7,930 nt of DNA from Streptosporangiaceae bacterium (GTDB taxonomy: Bacteria; Actinomycetota; Actinomycetes; Streptosporangiales; Streptosporangiaceae): NCBI GenBank assembly GCA_030041195.1, contig JASHOI010000146.1, forward strand, positions 1 through 7,930, read 5' to 3'. Positions 1 through 5,865 of the stretch are shown here, piece by piece. Under the pieces are notes generated by a model. It was not told where the DNA came from. It saw only the letters and a program-made list of their open reading frames with translations, and did no database searches. Every line of letters begins with the position of its first letter. The stretch's first letter is position 1. The position numbers and the translations under genes were made by a program.

Positions 1-630
1 CCGGCTGCAGCCAGCCCGGTCGAGGCCGGACCGGACGCGAACGGATCCAGCGGTTCGGTACGTGGCGGTGCCGCTGCCGCCGGTCAGGCGCCGCCTGCAG
101 GCGCGGCAACCGAGGTCGCCCCCGCTGCGGCGGTGCAGCGGCGGGCGGCGGCTCCGGAGCCCGCGAGGATGACCACGGCCCGCCAGCGGCGTCTCCAGCT
201 CATCCAGGCGCCGAGCGTGACCAGGGGCCTCACGACGGGCGTGGCCGACGCCTGGCGCGAGCACCGGCTGGAGGTGATCGCGGTCGCGCTGCTGGCCATC
301 GCCGGGCTGATCTTCCCGGCGCCGATCTGGCTGGTCGGTTTTCTGCTCTGGCTGGCAGGCTCCGGTGTCGCGCTGTCGTCCAGACTGTGGACCCCCACGG
401 ACAAATGGCTGACCGTCCCGGGGCTGGTGCTGCTGGTCATCGTCGCGACCGCGATAGCCGAGGCCCTCGGCGGGAGGCGCCCGGACGCCGCCGCCTATGG
501 CGACGAGGCGATGTCCGACGCGACGACACTCTTCAAGATCGCAGTGTTGCTGGCCGCGGTCTACCTCGCCTGGCGTACGCAGCGCGGCCGCCGTGGCCCT
601 GTCACGCCGTCGTGGGTCCGGCACCGCTGA
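1..630 (+). CDS. Membrane protein of unknown function, 5'-truncated
   Basis: The frame is open from the first base to a TGA at 628-630, so the gene probably starts upstream. Internal starts exist at GTG 133 and ATG 169, but neither has a well-spaced Shine-Dalgarno. The visible N-terminal part is a low-complexity Ala/Pro/Gly-rich stretch, probably disordered and cytoplasmic. Counting from GTG 133, an amphipathic/basic stretch (about 17-45) precedes four hydrophobic segments near 46-61, 64-81, 93-112 and 133-147, ending in a basic tail. Between helices 2 and 3 is an SSRLWTPTDKW motif; from memory, similar 'LW..xDK' motifs occur in uncharacterised actinobacterial integral membrane proteins. No catalytic motif is seen and no function is proposed. 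It does not obviously form an operon with the methyltransferase about 100 bases downstream. Confidence 0.75.
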   Translation, partial: PAAASPVEAGPDANGSSGSVRGGAAAAGQAPPAGAATEVAPAAAVQRRAAAPEPARMTTARQRRLQLIQAPSVTRGLTTGVADAWREHRLEVIAVALLAIAGLIFPAPIWLVGFLLWLAGSGVALSSRLWTPTDKWLTVPGLVLLVIVATAIAEALGGRRPDAAAYGDEAMSDATTLFKIAVLLAAVYLAWRTQRGRRGPVTPSWVRHR

Positions 631-722
631 AGCGGGACCTGTCCGCCGGCAGCCGGTGTGAACCGTTCTGAATCGGACGACGTTGCTGCGGGCAGTAATC
701 TCCGGAGACGGGACCGCTTGGA

Positions 723-738
723 GGAGCCCTGGAGCCCT
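723..738. repeat. Perfect 8-bp tandem duplication, GGAGCCCT x2
   Basis: GGAGCCCT at 723-730 is immediately repeated at 731-738. Eight bases shift the frame. With one copy removed, TTG 718 (or GTG 658) reads on through GAG GAG CCC TTC GAT CCG into the conserved methyltransferase N-terminus. With both copies present, those starts are out of frame with the gene. Confidence 0.85.
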
Positions 739-1505
739 TCGATCCGGGCAGGCCGAATATCGCCCGTGTCTGGGACTACTGGCTCGGCGGGAAGGACCAC
801 TTCGCCGCCGACCGGGAGCTGGCGCGCACGATGCTCGAGGTCTACCCGCTGTCCGCGCAGATGGCCAGGGAGAACCGGCAGTTCCTCGGCCGGGCCGTCG
901 CGTACGTGGCCAGCCGCGGCATCGGCCAGTTCATCGACGTTGGCGCCGGCCTGCCGACGGCGGTGAACACGCACGACGTTGCCAAGAACGCCAACCCGGC
1001 CGCGAAGGTCGCTTATATCGACAATGACCCGGTCGTGATCGCGCACGCCCGGGCGCTGCTGGCCAGGAACCCGGGAGTGATCGCGCTGCCCGGAGACATG
1101 CGCGACCCGCCGGCCGTCCTGGCGGATCCCGGGCTGACCGCCCTGGTCGACCTGGCCCAGCCGGTGTGCCTGCTGCTGTCCGGCGTGCTGCACTTCCTCG
1201 ACCTGGACACGGCGCGGGGCGTCGCCGGCGGCTTCATCCGCGCGATCGCTCCGGGCAGTTACGCGATCATCTCGGTCGGGACCGGGCGCTCCGAGGGATC
1301 CGAGCCGTTCCGCACGGCCTACACGGCTGCGCGCCTCTTCATCCACACACCGGACGAGATCGTGAGTTTCTTCGACGGTCTGGAGGTCGTGGCCCCCGGG
1401 GTGGTGCCGGCCCGCGGCTGGCAGGGCGAAGGCCCGGTGCTGCACCTCGAGCCGCGGCAGGCAACGTTTCTGGCCGGCGTGGGCCGCAAGCCGGGGGACA
1501 CCTGA
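729..1505 (+). CDS. SAM-dependent methyltransferase, SAV2177/DUF574 family (start region disturbed)
   Basis: This is a Rossmann-fold S-adenosylmethionine methyltransferase of the actinobacterial SAV2177 family; the substrate is unknown. Numbered from CTG 729, the family's N-terminal signature PNIARVWDYWLGGKDHF is at 9-25. The SAM-binding motif FIDVGAGLP is at 68-76, the acidic-loop motif AYIDNDP at 95-101, and LLLSGVLHFL at 148-157. At 258 residues it is close to usual family length. The start is a problem: upstream of the signature the frame is open only to a TAA at 696-698, with no ATG, GTG or TTG. CTG 729 follows GGAGGAG (720-726) at short spacing and is the only near-cognate start keeping the motif. 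ATG 831 would remove 34 residues including the signature. The 8-bp duplication at 723-738 probably caused this. Family assignment is firm; whether a full-length protein is made is uncertain. Confidence 0.82.
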   Translation: MEPFDPGRPNIARVWDYWLGGKDHFAADRELARTMLEVYPLSAQMARENRQFLGRAVAYVASRGIGQFIDVGAGLPTAVNTHDVAKNANPAAKVAYIDNDPVVIAHARALLARNPGVIALPGDMRDPPAVLADPGLTALVDLAQPVCLLLSGVLHFLDLDTARGVAGGFIRAIAPGSYAIISVGTGRSEGSEPFRTAYTAARLFIHTPDEIVSFFDGLEVVAPGVVPARGWQGEGPVLHLEPRQATFLAGVGRKPGDT

Positions 1506-1546
1506 CCGGCGTGGAAGCAAGCCGGGGCACACCTGGCCGGCATGAT
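1470..1546. repeat. Imperfect 31/32-bp tandem repeat across the methyltransferase stop
   Basis: Unit 1 (1470-1501) begins CTGGCCGGCGTGGG, unit 2 (1502-1532) begins CTGACCGGCGTGGA, and a partial unit 3 (from 1533) begins CTGGCCGGCATGAT. The core GCAAGCCGGGG is followed by ACACCTG in both units; 1486-1513 and 1517-1544 match at 25 of 28 positions. The TGA stop (1503-1505) lies in unit 2; the matching position in unit 3 is TGG. Confidence 0.7.
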
Positions 1547-1891
1547 TGCCTGTGACCCGACGCGGGTATCACTGACCTGGGTGTTGATGCTTCGCGGGGC
1601 AGCATTCGGCGGTACCCGCTGGTTCCTGGCTTCGCACGCGATCCCGTCCCAGCACCATCCGACGTGTGAGGCTGTGGAGGACGTGGCCCTGGCCGCTGCG
1701 GCCGGGGCCACGTCGCTGCCGGCGACCTGGCGGCGCGCCAGCGAGCGCCGGCTGCTGGCGGTGCGCGACCGTGCCGTCACGAGCCGTCTCGGGGCGGTCA
1801 GGACCCGCCATATCGGCCGCCGTACCGATAGCCTTGTGTGACGTGCCCTCGCGGGCATACCTATGGTTCCTCTTCGCGTAAGGTCTCGCTC
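1506..1891. other. 386-base stretch without a convincing gene
   Basis: It starts with the duplicated methyltransferase tail (to about 1546) and ends with the leader of the cold-shock gene. A 99-codon frame runs from ATG 1542 to TGA 1841, but it begins inside the repeat, lacks a Shine-Dalgarno, resembles no family I recognise and has mixed third-position GC. An overlapping reverse-strand frame (1569-1898) covers the cold-shock gene's start and is no better. A weak inverted repeat (GCGGGTA 1562-1568, TACCCGC 1613-1619) is present. I see no tRNA or riboswitch fold. This could be a leader, an unrecognised small RNA or a decayed gene. Confidence 0.4.
1838..1867 (+). promoter_or_regulatory. Weak sigma-70-like promoter candidate for the cold-shock gene
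   Basis: GTGACG (1838-1843, 4/6 to TTGACA) and TATGGT (1862-1867, 4/6 to TATAAT) are separated by 18 bases. This would put transcription start near 1874 and leave a leader of about 18 bases holding AAGG (1880-1883). It is an eye-level match only. Confidence 0.35.
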
Positions 1892-2275
1892 GTGCCAACT
1901 GGCAAGGTCAAGTGGTATGACGCCGACAAGGGATTCGGCTTCCTCACCCGTGACGACGGGGGTGAGGTTTTCGTGCACTCAACCGCCCTGGAGAACGCCG
2001 GGACCGTGCTGCGTCCCGGCCAGCGCGTCGAGTTCGGCGTCGCTGAGGGCCGCCGGGGCACGCAGGCACTTCAGGTAAGGACCCTTGACCCGCCGCCGAC
2101 CGTGGCCAAAACCAGCAGGAAGAGCCCGGACGAGATGACGGTCATCATCGAGGACCTGATCAAGCTGCTCGACGGGGTGTCAAACACCTACCGGCGCGGC
2201 AAGCATCCGGACAACCGCGACTCGAAGAAGATCGCGGCCGTGCTCCGGGCCGTCGCGAGCGACCTGGAAGCCTGA
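1892..2275 (+). CDS. Cold-shock-domain nucleic-acid-binding protein, long actinobacterial type
   Basis: This is a cytoplasmic single-stranded RNA/DNA-binding protein with an N-terminal OB-fold cold-shock domain (residues 1 to about 66). The opening PTGKVKWYDADKGFGFL holds RNP1 (KGFGFL, 13-18), and EVFVHS (25-30) is RNP2. Aromatics W8, F15, F17, F27 and H29, which normally stack on bases, are all present. Unlike the roughly 67-residue CspA type, this 127-residue protein has a C-terminal extension (about 67-127) rich in Lys/Arg and helix formers (EMTVIIEDLIKLLDGVSNTYRRG). Actinomycetes commonly carry this long form. GTG 1892 is chosen because the family begins MPTGKVKW and AAGG lies about 8 bases upstream; the frame extends to GTG 1838 but that part has no homology. 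It is monocistronic and convergent with the downstream transporter. A role as an RNA chaperone is inferred from the family. Confidence 0.92.
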   Translation: MPTGKVKWYDADKGFGFLTRDDGGEVFVHSTALENAGTVLRPGQRVEFGVAEGRRGTQALQVRTLDPPPTVAKTSRKSPDEMTVIIEDLIKLLDGVSNTYRRGKHPDNRDSKKIAAVLRAVASDLEA

Positions 2276-2378
2276 CCCGCCCGGGCCCTAGGCCGGGGTG
2301 ACGTTTCCTGACCCGGCCGGCCCCTCGGCCCGGGGTCGCGTGCCTGACCCGGTCGGCCCATCGGCCGCGGTTGTGTTC
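2271..2378. repeat. Three degenerate 36-bp tandem repeats spanning two convergent gene ends
   Basis: Copies start at 2271, 2307 and 2343, each beginning CCTGACCCG followed by a C/G-rich core and a YAGGCC/YCGGCC-type box. Copies 1 and 2 agree at 24 of the first 28 positions, copies 2 and 3 at 22 of the first 24. Copy 1 carries the cold-shock TGA (2273-2275, plus strand) and the transporter TAG (2288-2290, minus strand). In copies 2 and 3 the TAG position is GAG and GAT. Read from the minus strand the repeat encodes a 12-residue unit of the form A(D/E)GP(T/A)GSG. Confidence 0.65.
2280..2298. terminator. Candidate bidirectional hairpin between convergent genes
   Basis: CCCGGGCC (2280-2287) can pair with GGCCGGGG (2291-2298) at 7 of 8 positions around a CTA loop, in the 12-base gap between two convergent stops. 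There is no T-tract on either side. GC-rich sequence makes such stems common, so this is tentative. Confidence 0.35.
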
Positions 2379-4045
2379 CGCGGACGCGGGACGGGGACGG
2401 CCGCGGCGGTCGCGACGTCGATCGGGTATCTCCGGCTCGCCCCGAACAGGAACACCGCCGAGAGGCTCAGCGGGATCAGCATGACGAGGAAGGTCCACCG
2501 CAGCCCGTTGGTCCCGCCGAACACGTACTGGGAGACGGCGCCGAACAGCAACGGTGCCAGCGCCTGGGCGCCGGTGCGGATCAGGTTGCGTATGCCCTCG
2601 GCGCGCCCCCACAGGAACGCCGGCATGATGTCCAGCCGCGCGGCATCGATCGGCGGGTTCTGGGCGGACAGGCAGGCAGCGGCCAGCACGATGTACGGCA
2701 GCGCGGTGAGCGAGCTCCTGGTGAGCAGCGCCGGGATGAACAGCAGCACGGTGATCGTCGCGGCCACCGCCGCCACCATCACCCGGCCGTTCAGCCTCCC
2801 CCGGCGCAGCAGGGTGTCCCCGAGCGGCCCGCCCGCCAGTACCCCGATGACCGCCCCCGCCCCGACGACGAGCAGCAGGAAGTTGGCGAGCACCTGGCCC
2901 ACGCCGTACTGCTGGTGCACGAACTCCACGCCGAACGTCTGCACCCCGGCGAGGAAGTAGTAGCCGAGTGCCCCGGACACGATCAGGGCGACGTTGGTAC
3001 GGACCCGCAGCACGTACCTGACCGCCTCGCCCAAGCCCATCCGCGGCCGTGGCCCGAGCTCGAGCAGGCCGCGGTCGGGCTGGATCCCGCGGGCCTGTGC
3101 GAGCCGCTGCGCGTCGCTCGGCTCGTGCCCGCTGGGTTGCTGCGGCATCTCGGGCTGTGTGGTGGCGTCGGCCGCCCGCCCGTAACCCGGCTCGGGCGCG
3201 AGGTAGCCCTGCCCGCCCCGGGCGGGCTCCGGCAGCCGGAAGACCAGGTACGCCAGGAAGAACGCGGGAAGGGCAAGGATGACGAAGGCGGCGCGCCACG
3301 AGAGCGCGGCGATGTCGCCGGTGACCGCGAAGCCGACGCCCGCCCCGGCCAGCTCCCCGGTGAGGATGTAGCCGAAAATCTTGCCGCGCTCCGACCCCGG
3401 GATCCAGTCGCCGACCAGCGACGCCACCGTGGGAGCCGTGGCGGCGGTCACCGCCCCGAGCCAGATCCGGTCGAAGAGCAGCTCGCCGAACGTGGAGGCG
3501 GTCGCGCCCCAGACCATCGCGATGCCCCAGATCACGATCGCGATGCCAAGGATCCAGGTGCGCCGCACCCGGTCGGCGAGCATGCCGAACGGCACCGAGA
3601 ACACGGCTCCCACCAGCGACGTCACGGCGACGAGCAGGCCGATGTCGGTGTTGCCGATGTCCAGCGACCGCCGCAGCTCGATCGCTGCCGCGCCGACCGT
3701 GGACGAGTCCGCGCTGGACAGGGCGAGAACGCTGCCGAGCACGAGCACGATCCGGGCGCGCGTGGGACCGCCGGACGCGGCGACAACGCGTCGCCTCGCT
3801 GCCTGCCCGCCTCGGCGGACAACCCGGTAAGCGGACCCAAACGTCCCCGGGCCTGTCCCCGGGTCTCCCGTGCTCGGCAATGGTCCTCGTTCTCTCCGAC
3901 CGCTCCTCAGGTCCGCCGAGGGGCGCGGCCTGCCGTGTACCACGGCGCCACTGCGTGCGTCCCCGTCACGTTCATAGCCCAAGTATTCTGCTTCTGTGGC
4001 GCTGGGACGACCGTCCCGGCCATCGAATCGCCGCGAGTCCGCCAT
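2288..4045 (-). CDS. MFS transporter, 12-helix, with long termini
   Basis: This is a major facilitator superfamily permease of the cytoplasmic membrane with unknown substrate. From ATG 4045 it has 585 residues: a hydrophilic N-terminus (1-97), six helices starting near 98, a long hydrophilic central loop (about 275-345), six more helices, and a Pro/Gly/Ser-rich tail (about 550-585). The MFS motif A, GMLADRVRR, is at 154-162 after helix 2. WIPGSERGKIFGYILTGELAGAG, with the glycine-rich helix typical of MFS helix 5, resembles Spinster-type members; this sub-assignment is a guess. The start is doubtful: ATG 4045 has no Shine-Dalgarno and the next codons cross an A/T-richer patch (3966-3995) with atypical codon use (GAA, TTG, TAT). 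TTG 3880, preceded by GAGGA, would give 530 residues and keep every helix. It is divergent from the DUF3027 gene and convergent with the cold-shock gene. Confidence 0.85.
   Translation of the reverse strand: MADSRRFDGRDGRPSATEAEYLGYERDGDARSGAVVHGRPRPSADLRSGRRERGPLPSTGDPGTGPGTFGSAYRVVRRGGQAARRRVVAASGGPTRARIVLVLGSVLALSSADSSTVGAAAIELRRSLDIGNTDIGLLVAVTSLVGAVFSVPFGMLADRVRRTWILGIAIVIWGIAMVWGATASTFGELLFDRIWLGAVTAATAPTVASLVGDWIPGSERGKIFGYILTGELAGAGVGFAVTGDIAALSWRAAFVILALPAFFLAYLVFRLPEPARGGQGYLAPEPGYGRAADATTQPEMPQQPSGHEPSDAQRLAQARGIQPDRGLLELGPRPRMGLGEAVRYVLRVRTNVALIVSGALGYYFLAGVQTFGVEFVHQQYGVGQVLANFLLLVVGAGAVIGVLAGGPLGDTLLRRGRLNGRVMVAAVAATITVLLFIPALLTRSSLTALPYIVLAAACLSAQNPPIDAARLDIMPAFLWGRAEGIRNLIRTGAQALAPLLFGAVSQYVFGGTNGLRWTFLVMLIPLSLSAVFLFGASRRYPIDVATAAAVPVPRPRNTTAADGPTGSGTRPRAEGPAGSGNVTPA
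3961..3995. promoter_or_regulatory. A/T-richer patch, likely divergent promoter region
   Basis: In GC-rich surroundings, 3970-3994 drops sharply in GC and offers TATTCT (3984-3989) as a plus-strand -10 for the DUF3027 gene. The reverse strand has AATACT and TATGAA boxes for the transporter. No good -35 was found. This placement would fit a transporter start downstream of ATG 4045. Confidence 0.35.
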
Positions 4046-4087
4046 CCGGATGCGTGCTTACCACCGAATGAGGAACAATTACTTAAC

Positions 4088-5005
4088 GTGAGCACGGTCA
4101 GCACCCGAACCAGCCGGCCCAGCAGCCGGGAGATCGATGAGGCCTGCGCCCAGGCCGTGGACCTGGCCAGGTCCGCCGCCATCGAGGTTGCGGGCCCGGA
4201 CCAGGTCGGCCAGCATCTGGGCGTCCAGGCCGAGGGCGATCGTGTGGTCACGCACCTGTTCGCGTGCCTGGATCCGGCGTACGCCGGATGGCGGTGGGCG
4301 GTGACCGTCGCCCGGGCCTCGCGGTCCAAGGCGGTCACGGTCAGCGAGAGCCTGCTGCTGCCCGGCCCGGATTCGCTTCTCGCGCCGGACTGGGTGCCGT
4401 GGCGGGACCGGGTCCGGCCCGGCGACCTGGGCGTCGGTGACCTGCTGCCCGCCTCCGGCGACGACGAGCGGCTCGTCCCCGTGGCCGTGCTGGAAGGCGA
4501 CGAGGGCGTGCTGGACTGGGATGACCCGGCCCCATGGGACGCCGCGCTGCCCACGATCGACCCGCCGCAGGGCGATCGCATCGCTTTCGCTCCGTCCGGA
4601 GCCGGTCCGGCCCCTGGGTACGAAACCGGCCCCGGGCCTAAACGTTCCAGGGTCTTGTCGGCGATAGGCCGGGACGAGACCGCGCTGCGCTGGTACTCCA
4701 GCGAGCACGGGCCGCGCAGCCCGCTGGCGCACGCGGCCCCGGGACCGTGCATGACCTGCGGCTTCCTGGTACGGCTCGGCGGCCCGCTGGGCCGGGTGTT
4801 CGGGGTCTGCGCGAACGAGTTCGCACCGGACGACGGGCGGGTCGTGTCGCTCGACCATGGCTGCGGCGCGCACTCGGAGGCGGCCACTCCCGAGGGCGCC
4901 TACGGCGCGGCCTCGCCGGTCATCGACGAGCTCGGGTACGACCTGGTCGACACGCCGGGCGTCTCGATGGAGGAGACGGTCTTCGAGTCGCTCGACCACG
5001 CCTAG
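4088..5005 (+). CDS. DUF3027 family protein with a probable Cys4 metal site
   Basis: This is a 305-residue soluble protein of the actinobacterial DUF3027 family, function unknown. The N-terminal block (about 14-120) has the family's pattern: EACAQAVDLARSAA, then DRVVTHLFACLDPAYAGWRWAVTVARA, then LLLPGPDSLLAPDWVPW and RVRPGDLGVGDLLP. A variable acidic/Pro-rich linker (about 135-185) follows. The C-terminal block (about 186-275) has four cysteines, C221 and C224 (CMTCGF), C241 (FGVCANEF) and C259 (DHGCGAH), with H262 nearby; a structural zinc site is inferred. No signal peptide or membrane helix is seen. GTG 4088 is chosen because GAGGAA lies at 4070-4075, at long spacing (12 bases), and the family homology begins just after. 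The frame stays open upstream but overlaps the transporter antisense. The stop TAG overlaps the DUF2530 gene's stop. Confidence 0.87.
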   Translation: MSTVSTRTSRPSSREIDEACAQAVDLARSAAIEVAGPDQVGQHLGVQAEGDRVVTHLFACLDPAYAGWRWAVTVARASRSKAVTVSESLLLPGPDSLLAPDWVPWRDRVRPGDLGVGDLLPASGDDERLVPVAVLEGDEGVLDWDDPAPWDAALPTIDPPQGDRIAFAPSGAGPAPGYETGPGPKRSRVLSAIGRDETALRWYSSEHGPRSPLAHAAPGPCMTCGFLVRLGGPLGRVFGVCANEFAPDDGRVVSLDHGCGAHSEAATPEGAYGAASPVIDELGYDLVDTPGVSMEETVFESLDHA

Positions 5006-5271
5006 CGGCGCCCGGCCTCGGCGCGGCGGCGTGCGGCGCGCTCCCGCGACCGCTTCAGCTGCGGGACGTAGAGCAGCCCGAAGATGCCGAGCCCGAGACC
5101 GGTGACGCAGGTCCAGATCCACCACCGGTCGGCCGGCGGTATGTCCGTCCTGACCGCCAGCAGGACGATCAGCGCGATCGCCCAGCCGACGGTGATCACG
5201 GCGGTGACCAGCTGATCGTTTGCCTCCAACGGTGCCGGCGTCGGCCGGCGGGCGTTGCTCACGAGATCCAC
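5002..5271 (-). CDS. DUF2530 family two-helix membrane protein
   Basis: This small integral membrane protein belongs to the actinobacterial DUF2530 family; function unknown. From GTG 5271 it has 89 residues: a short polar Pro-rich N-terminus (PAPLEANDQL), helix 1 (about 21-40), a short loop, the family hallmark RWWIWTC (49-55), helix 2 (about 53-69) and a strongly basic C-terminus (RSRERAARRRAEAGRR), implying that end is cytoplasmic. GTG 5271 is preferred because GAGAG lies five bases upstream; GTG 5262 is an alternative. The frame continues to ATG 5352, but that extension crosses the marR operator region and has no family similarity. The gene is tail-to-tail with DUF3027 with stops sharing CTAG, and divergent from marR. 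The motif CGCTAAC (5271-5277), also in the marR operator, lies exactly at the start. Confidence 0.83.
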   Translation of the reverse strand: MDLVSNARRPTPAPLEANDQLVTAVITVGWAIALIVLLAVRTDIPPADRWWIWTCVTGLGLGIFGLLYVPQLKRSRERAARRRAEAGRR

Positions 5272-5338
5272 GCTAACTCTCGTCGGGATGCGTGATGTAC
5301 TTAGTGCCTGGAACGCGACGCCGCATGCCTGGCCCATA

Positions 5339-5385
5339 TCGCTAACGGTCATACGGAATGCGAGGCGCTCCGGGACCGTTAGCGA
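5339..5385. promoter_or_regulatory. Perfect 12-bp inverted repeat, candidate MarR operator
   Basis: TCGCTAACGGTC (5339-5350) and GACCGTTAGCGA (5374-5385) are exact reverse complements separated by 23 bases, ending 18 bases before the marR ATG. The core heptamer CGCTAAC/GTTAGCG occurs a third time at 5271-5277. MarR proteins commonly bind inverted repeats in the region between their own gene and a divergent one. The 35-bp arm-to-arm spacing would suit two dimers or a looped arrangement better than one dimer. Binding is inferred from position and symmetry. Confidence 0.65.
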
Positions 5386-5403
5386 AAGTAATGACTCAGG
5401 CTA

Positions 5404-5865
5404 ATGAATATGACGACACAGGAGACCAGCTCCGACGCGGGCCTGGCCTCGGAGCTCCGGATATCGGTGACGCGGCTCGCGCGCCGGCTGCGCGCCGAGC
5501 GGGCCGCGCACGGCTTGCCCCTGCTCGCCGAGCTGTCCGACACACAGATGGGCGCCCTGGCAACGCTCGAGAGGCACGGCGCCATGACGCCGGGCGAGCT
5601 CGCCGAGCACGAGAAGGTGCAGCCGCCGTCGATGACGAGGGTCATCGCCGTCCTGGAGCAGCACGGCCTGGTGACGCGGGCGGCGCACGCCACGGACAAG
5701 CGCCAGGTGGTGCTCACGGCGACCGAGGCGGGACGGGACTTGGTGTACCAGTCGCGCCGGGTCAGGGAGGCTTGGCTGGCCAAGCGGCTGGAGGAGCTGA
5801 CCCCCGCGGAGCGGGCGAAACTGCGAGCGGCAGCGCCGATACTGGAGAAGCTCAGCCAGTCCTGA
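5404..5865 (+). CDS. MarR-family transcriptional regulator
   Basis: This is a 153-residue winged-helix DNA-binding protein, expected to act as a dimer and to repress the downstream exporter and itself until a ligand binds. The N-terminal dimerisation helix is about 13-36. The HTH runs from LSDTQMGALATLERHGAMTPGELAEHE to the recognition helix near 72-87 (VQPPSMTRVIAVLEQH). The wing holds the family signature DKRQVVLTATEAG (98-110). C-terminal helices (about 111-153) complete the dimer interface. ATG 5404 is used; ATG 5410 is equally possible because CAGG (5397-5400) is too close to 5404 and better spaced for 5410. Its TGA (5863-5865) overlaps the probable first codon of the transporter gene, indicating an operon. 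The inverted repeat at 5339-5385 is its likely operator. The ligand cannot be read from sequence. Confidence 0.93.
   Translation: MNMTTQETSSDAGLASELRISVTRLARRLRAERAAHGLPLLAELSDTQMGALATLERHGAMTPGELAEHEKVQPPSMTRVIAVLEQHGLVTRAAHATDKRQVVLTATEAGRDLVYQSRRVREAWLAKRLEELTPAERAKLRAAAPILEKLSQS

Noticed and set aside
92..103. 12-bp palindrome CGCCTGCAGGCG
   Set aside because: It lies in a GC-rich Ala/Pro coding stretch where such palindromes are common; no regulatory context.
561..1532. 323-codon reverse-strand frame
   Set aside because: It lies antisense to the clearly homologous methyltransferase and has shadow composition (Arg/Gly/His-rich, no motif).
1542..1841. 99-codon plus-strand frame as a small gene
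   Set aside because: It starts inside the duplicated repeat without a Shine-Dalgarno and has no recognised family; it is described only as part of the gene-poor stretch.
1319..1978. 219-codon reverse-strand frame
   Set aside because: It covers the antisense of the methyltransferase 3' end and of the cold-shock start, with no recognisable domain.
2915..4087. Long upstream extension of the DUF3027 frame
   Set aside because: It is antisense to the helices of the MFS transporter and gives only low-complexity Arg/Pro/Gly sequence; family homology starts after 4088.
5272..5352. N-terminal extension of the DUF2530 gene to ATG 5352
   Set aside because: It crosses the operator region, has A/T-richer codons and lacks family similarity.
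5389..5407. Repeated TAATGA at 5389-5394 and 5402-5407 as a regulatory direct repeat
   Set aside because: Six bases are too short to separate from chance, and the second copy is simply the marR start context.
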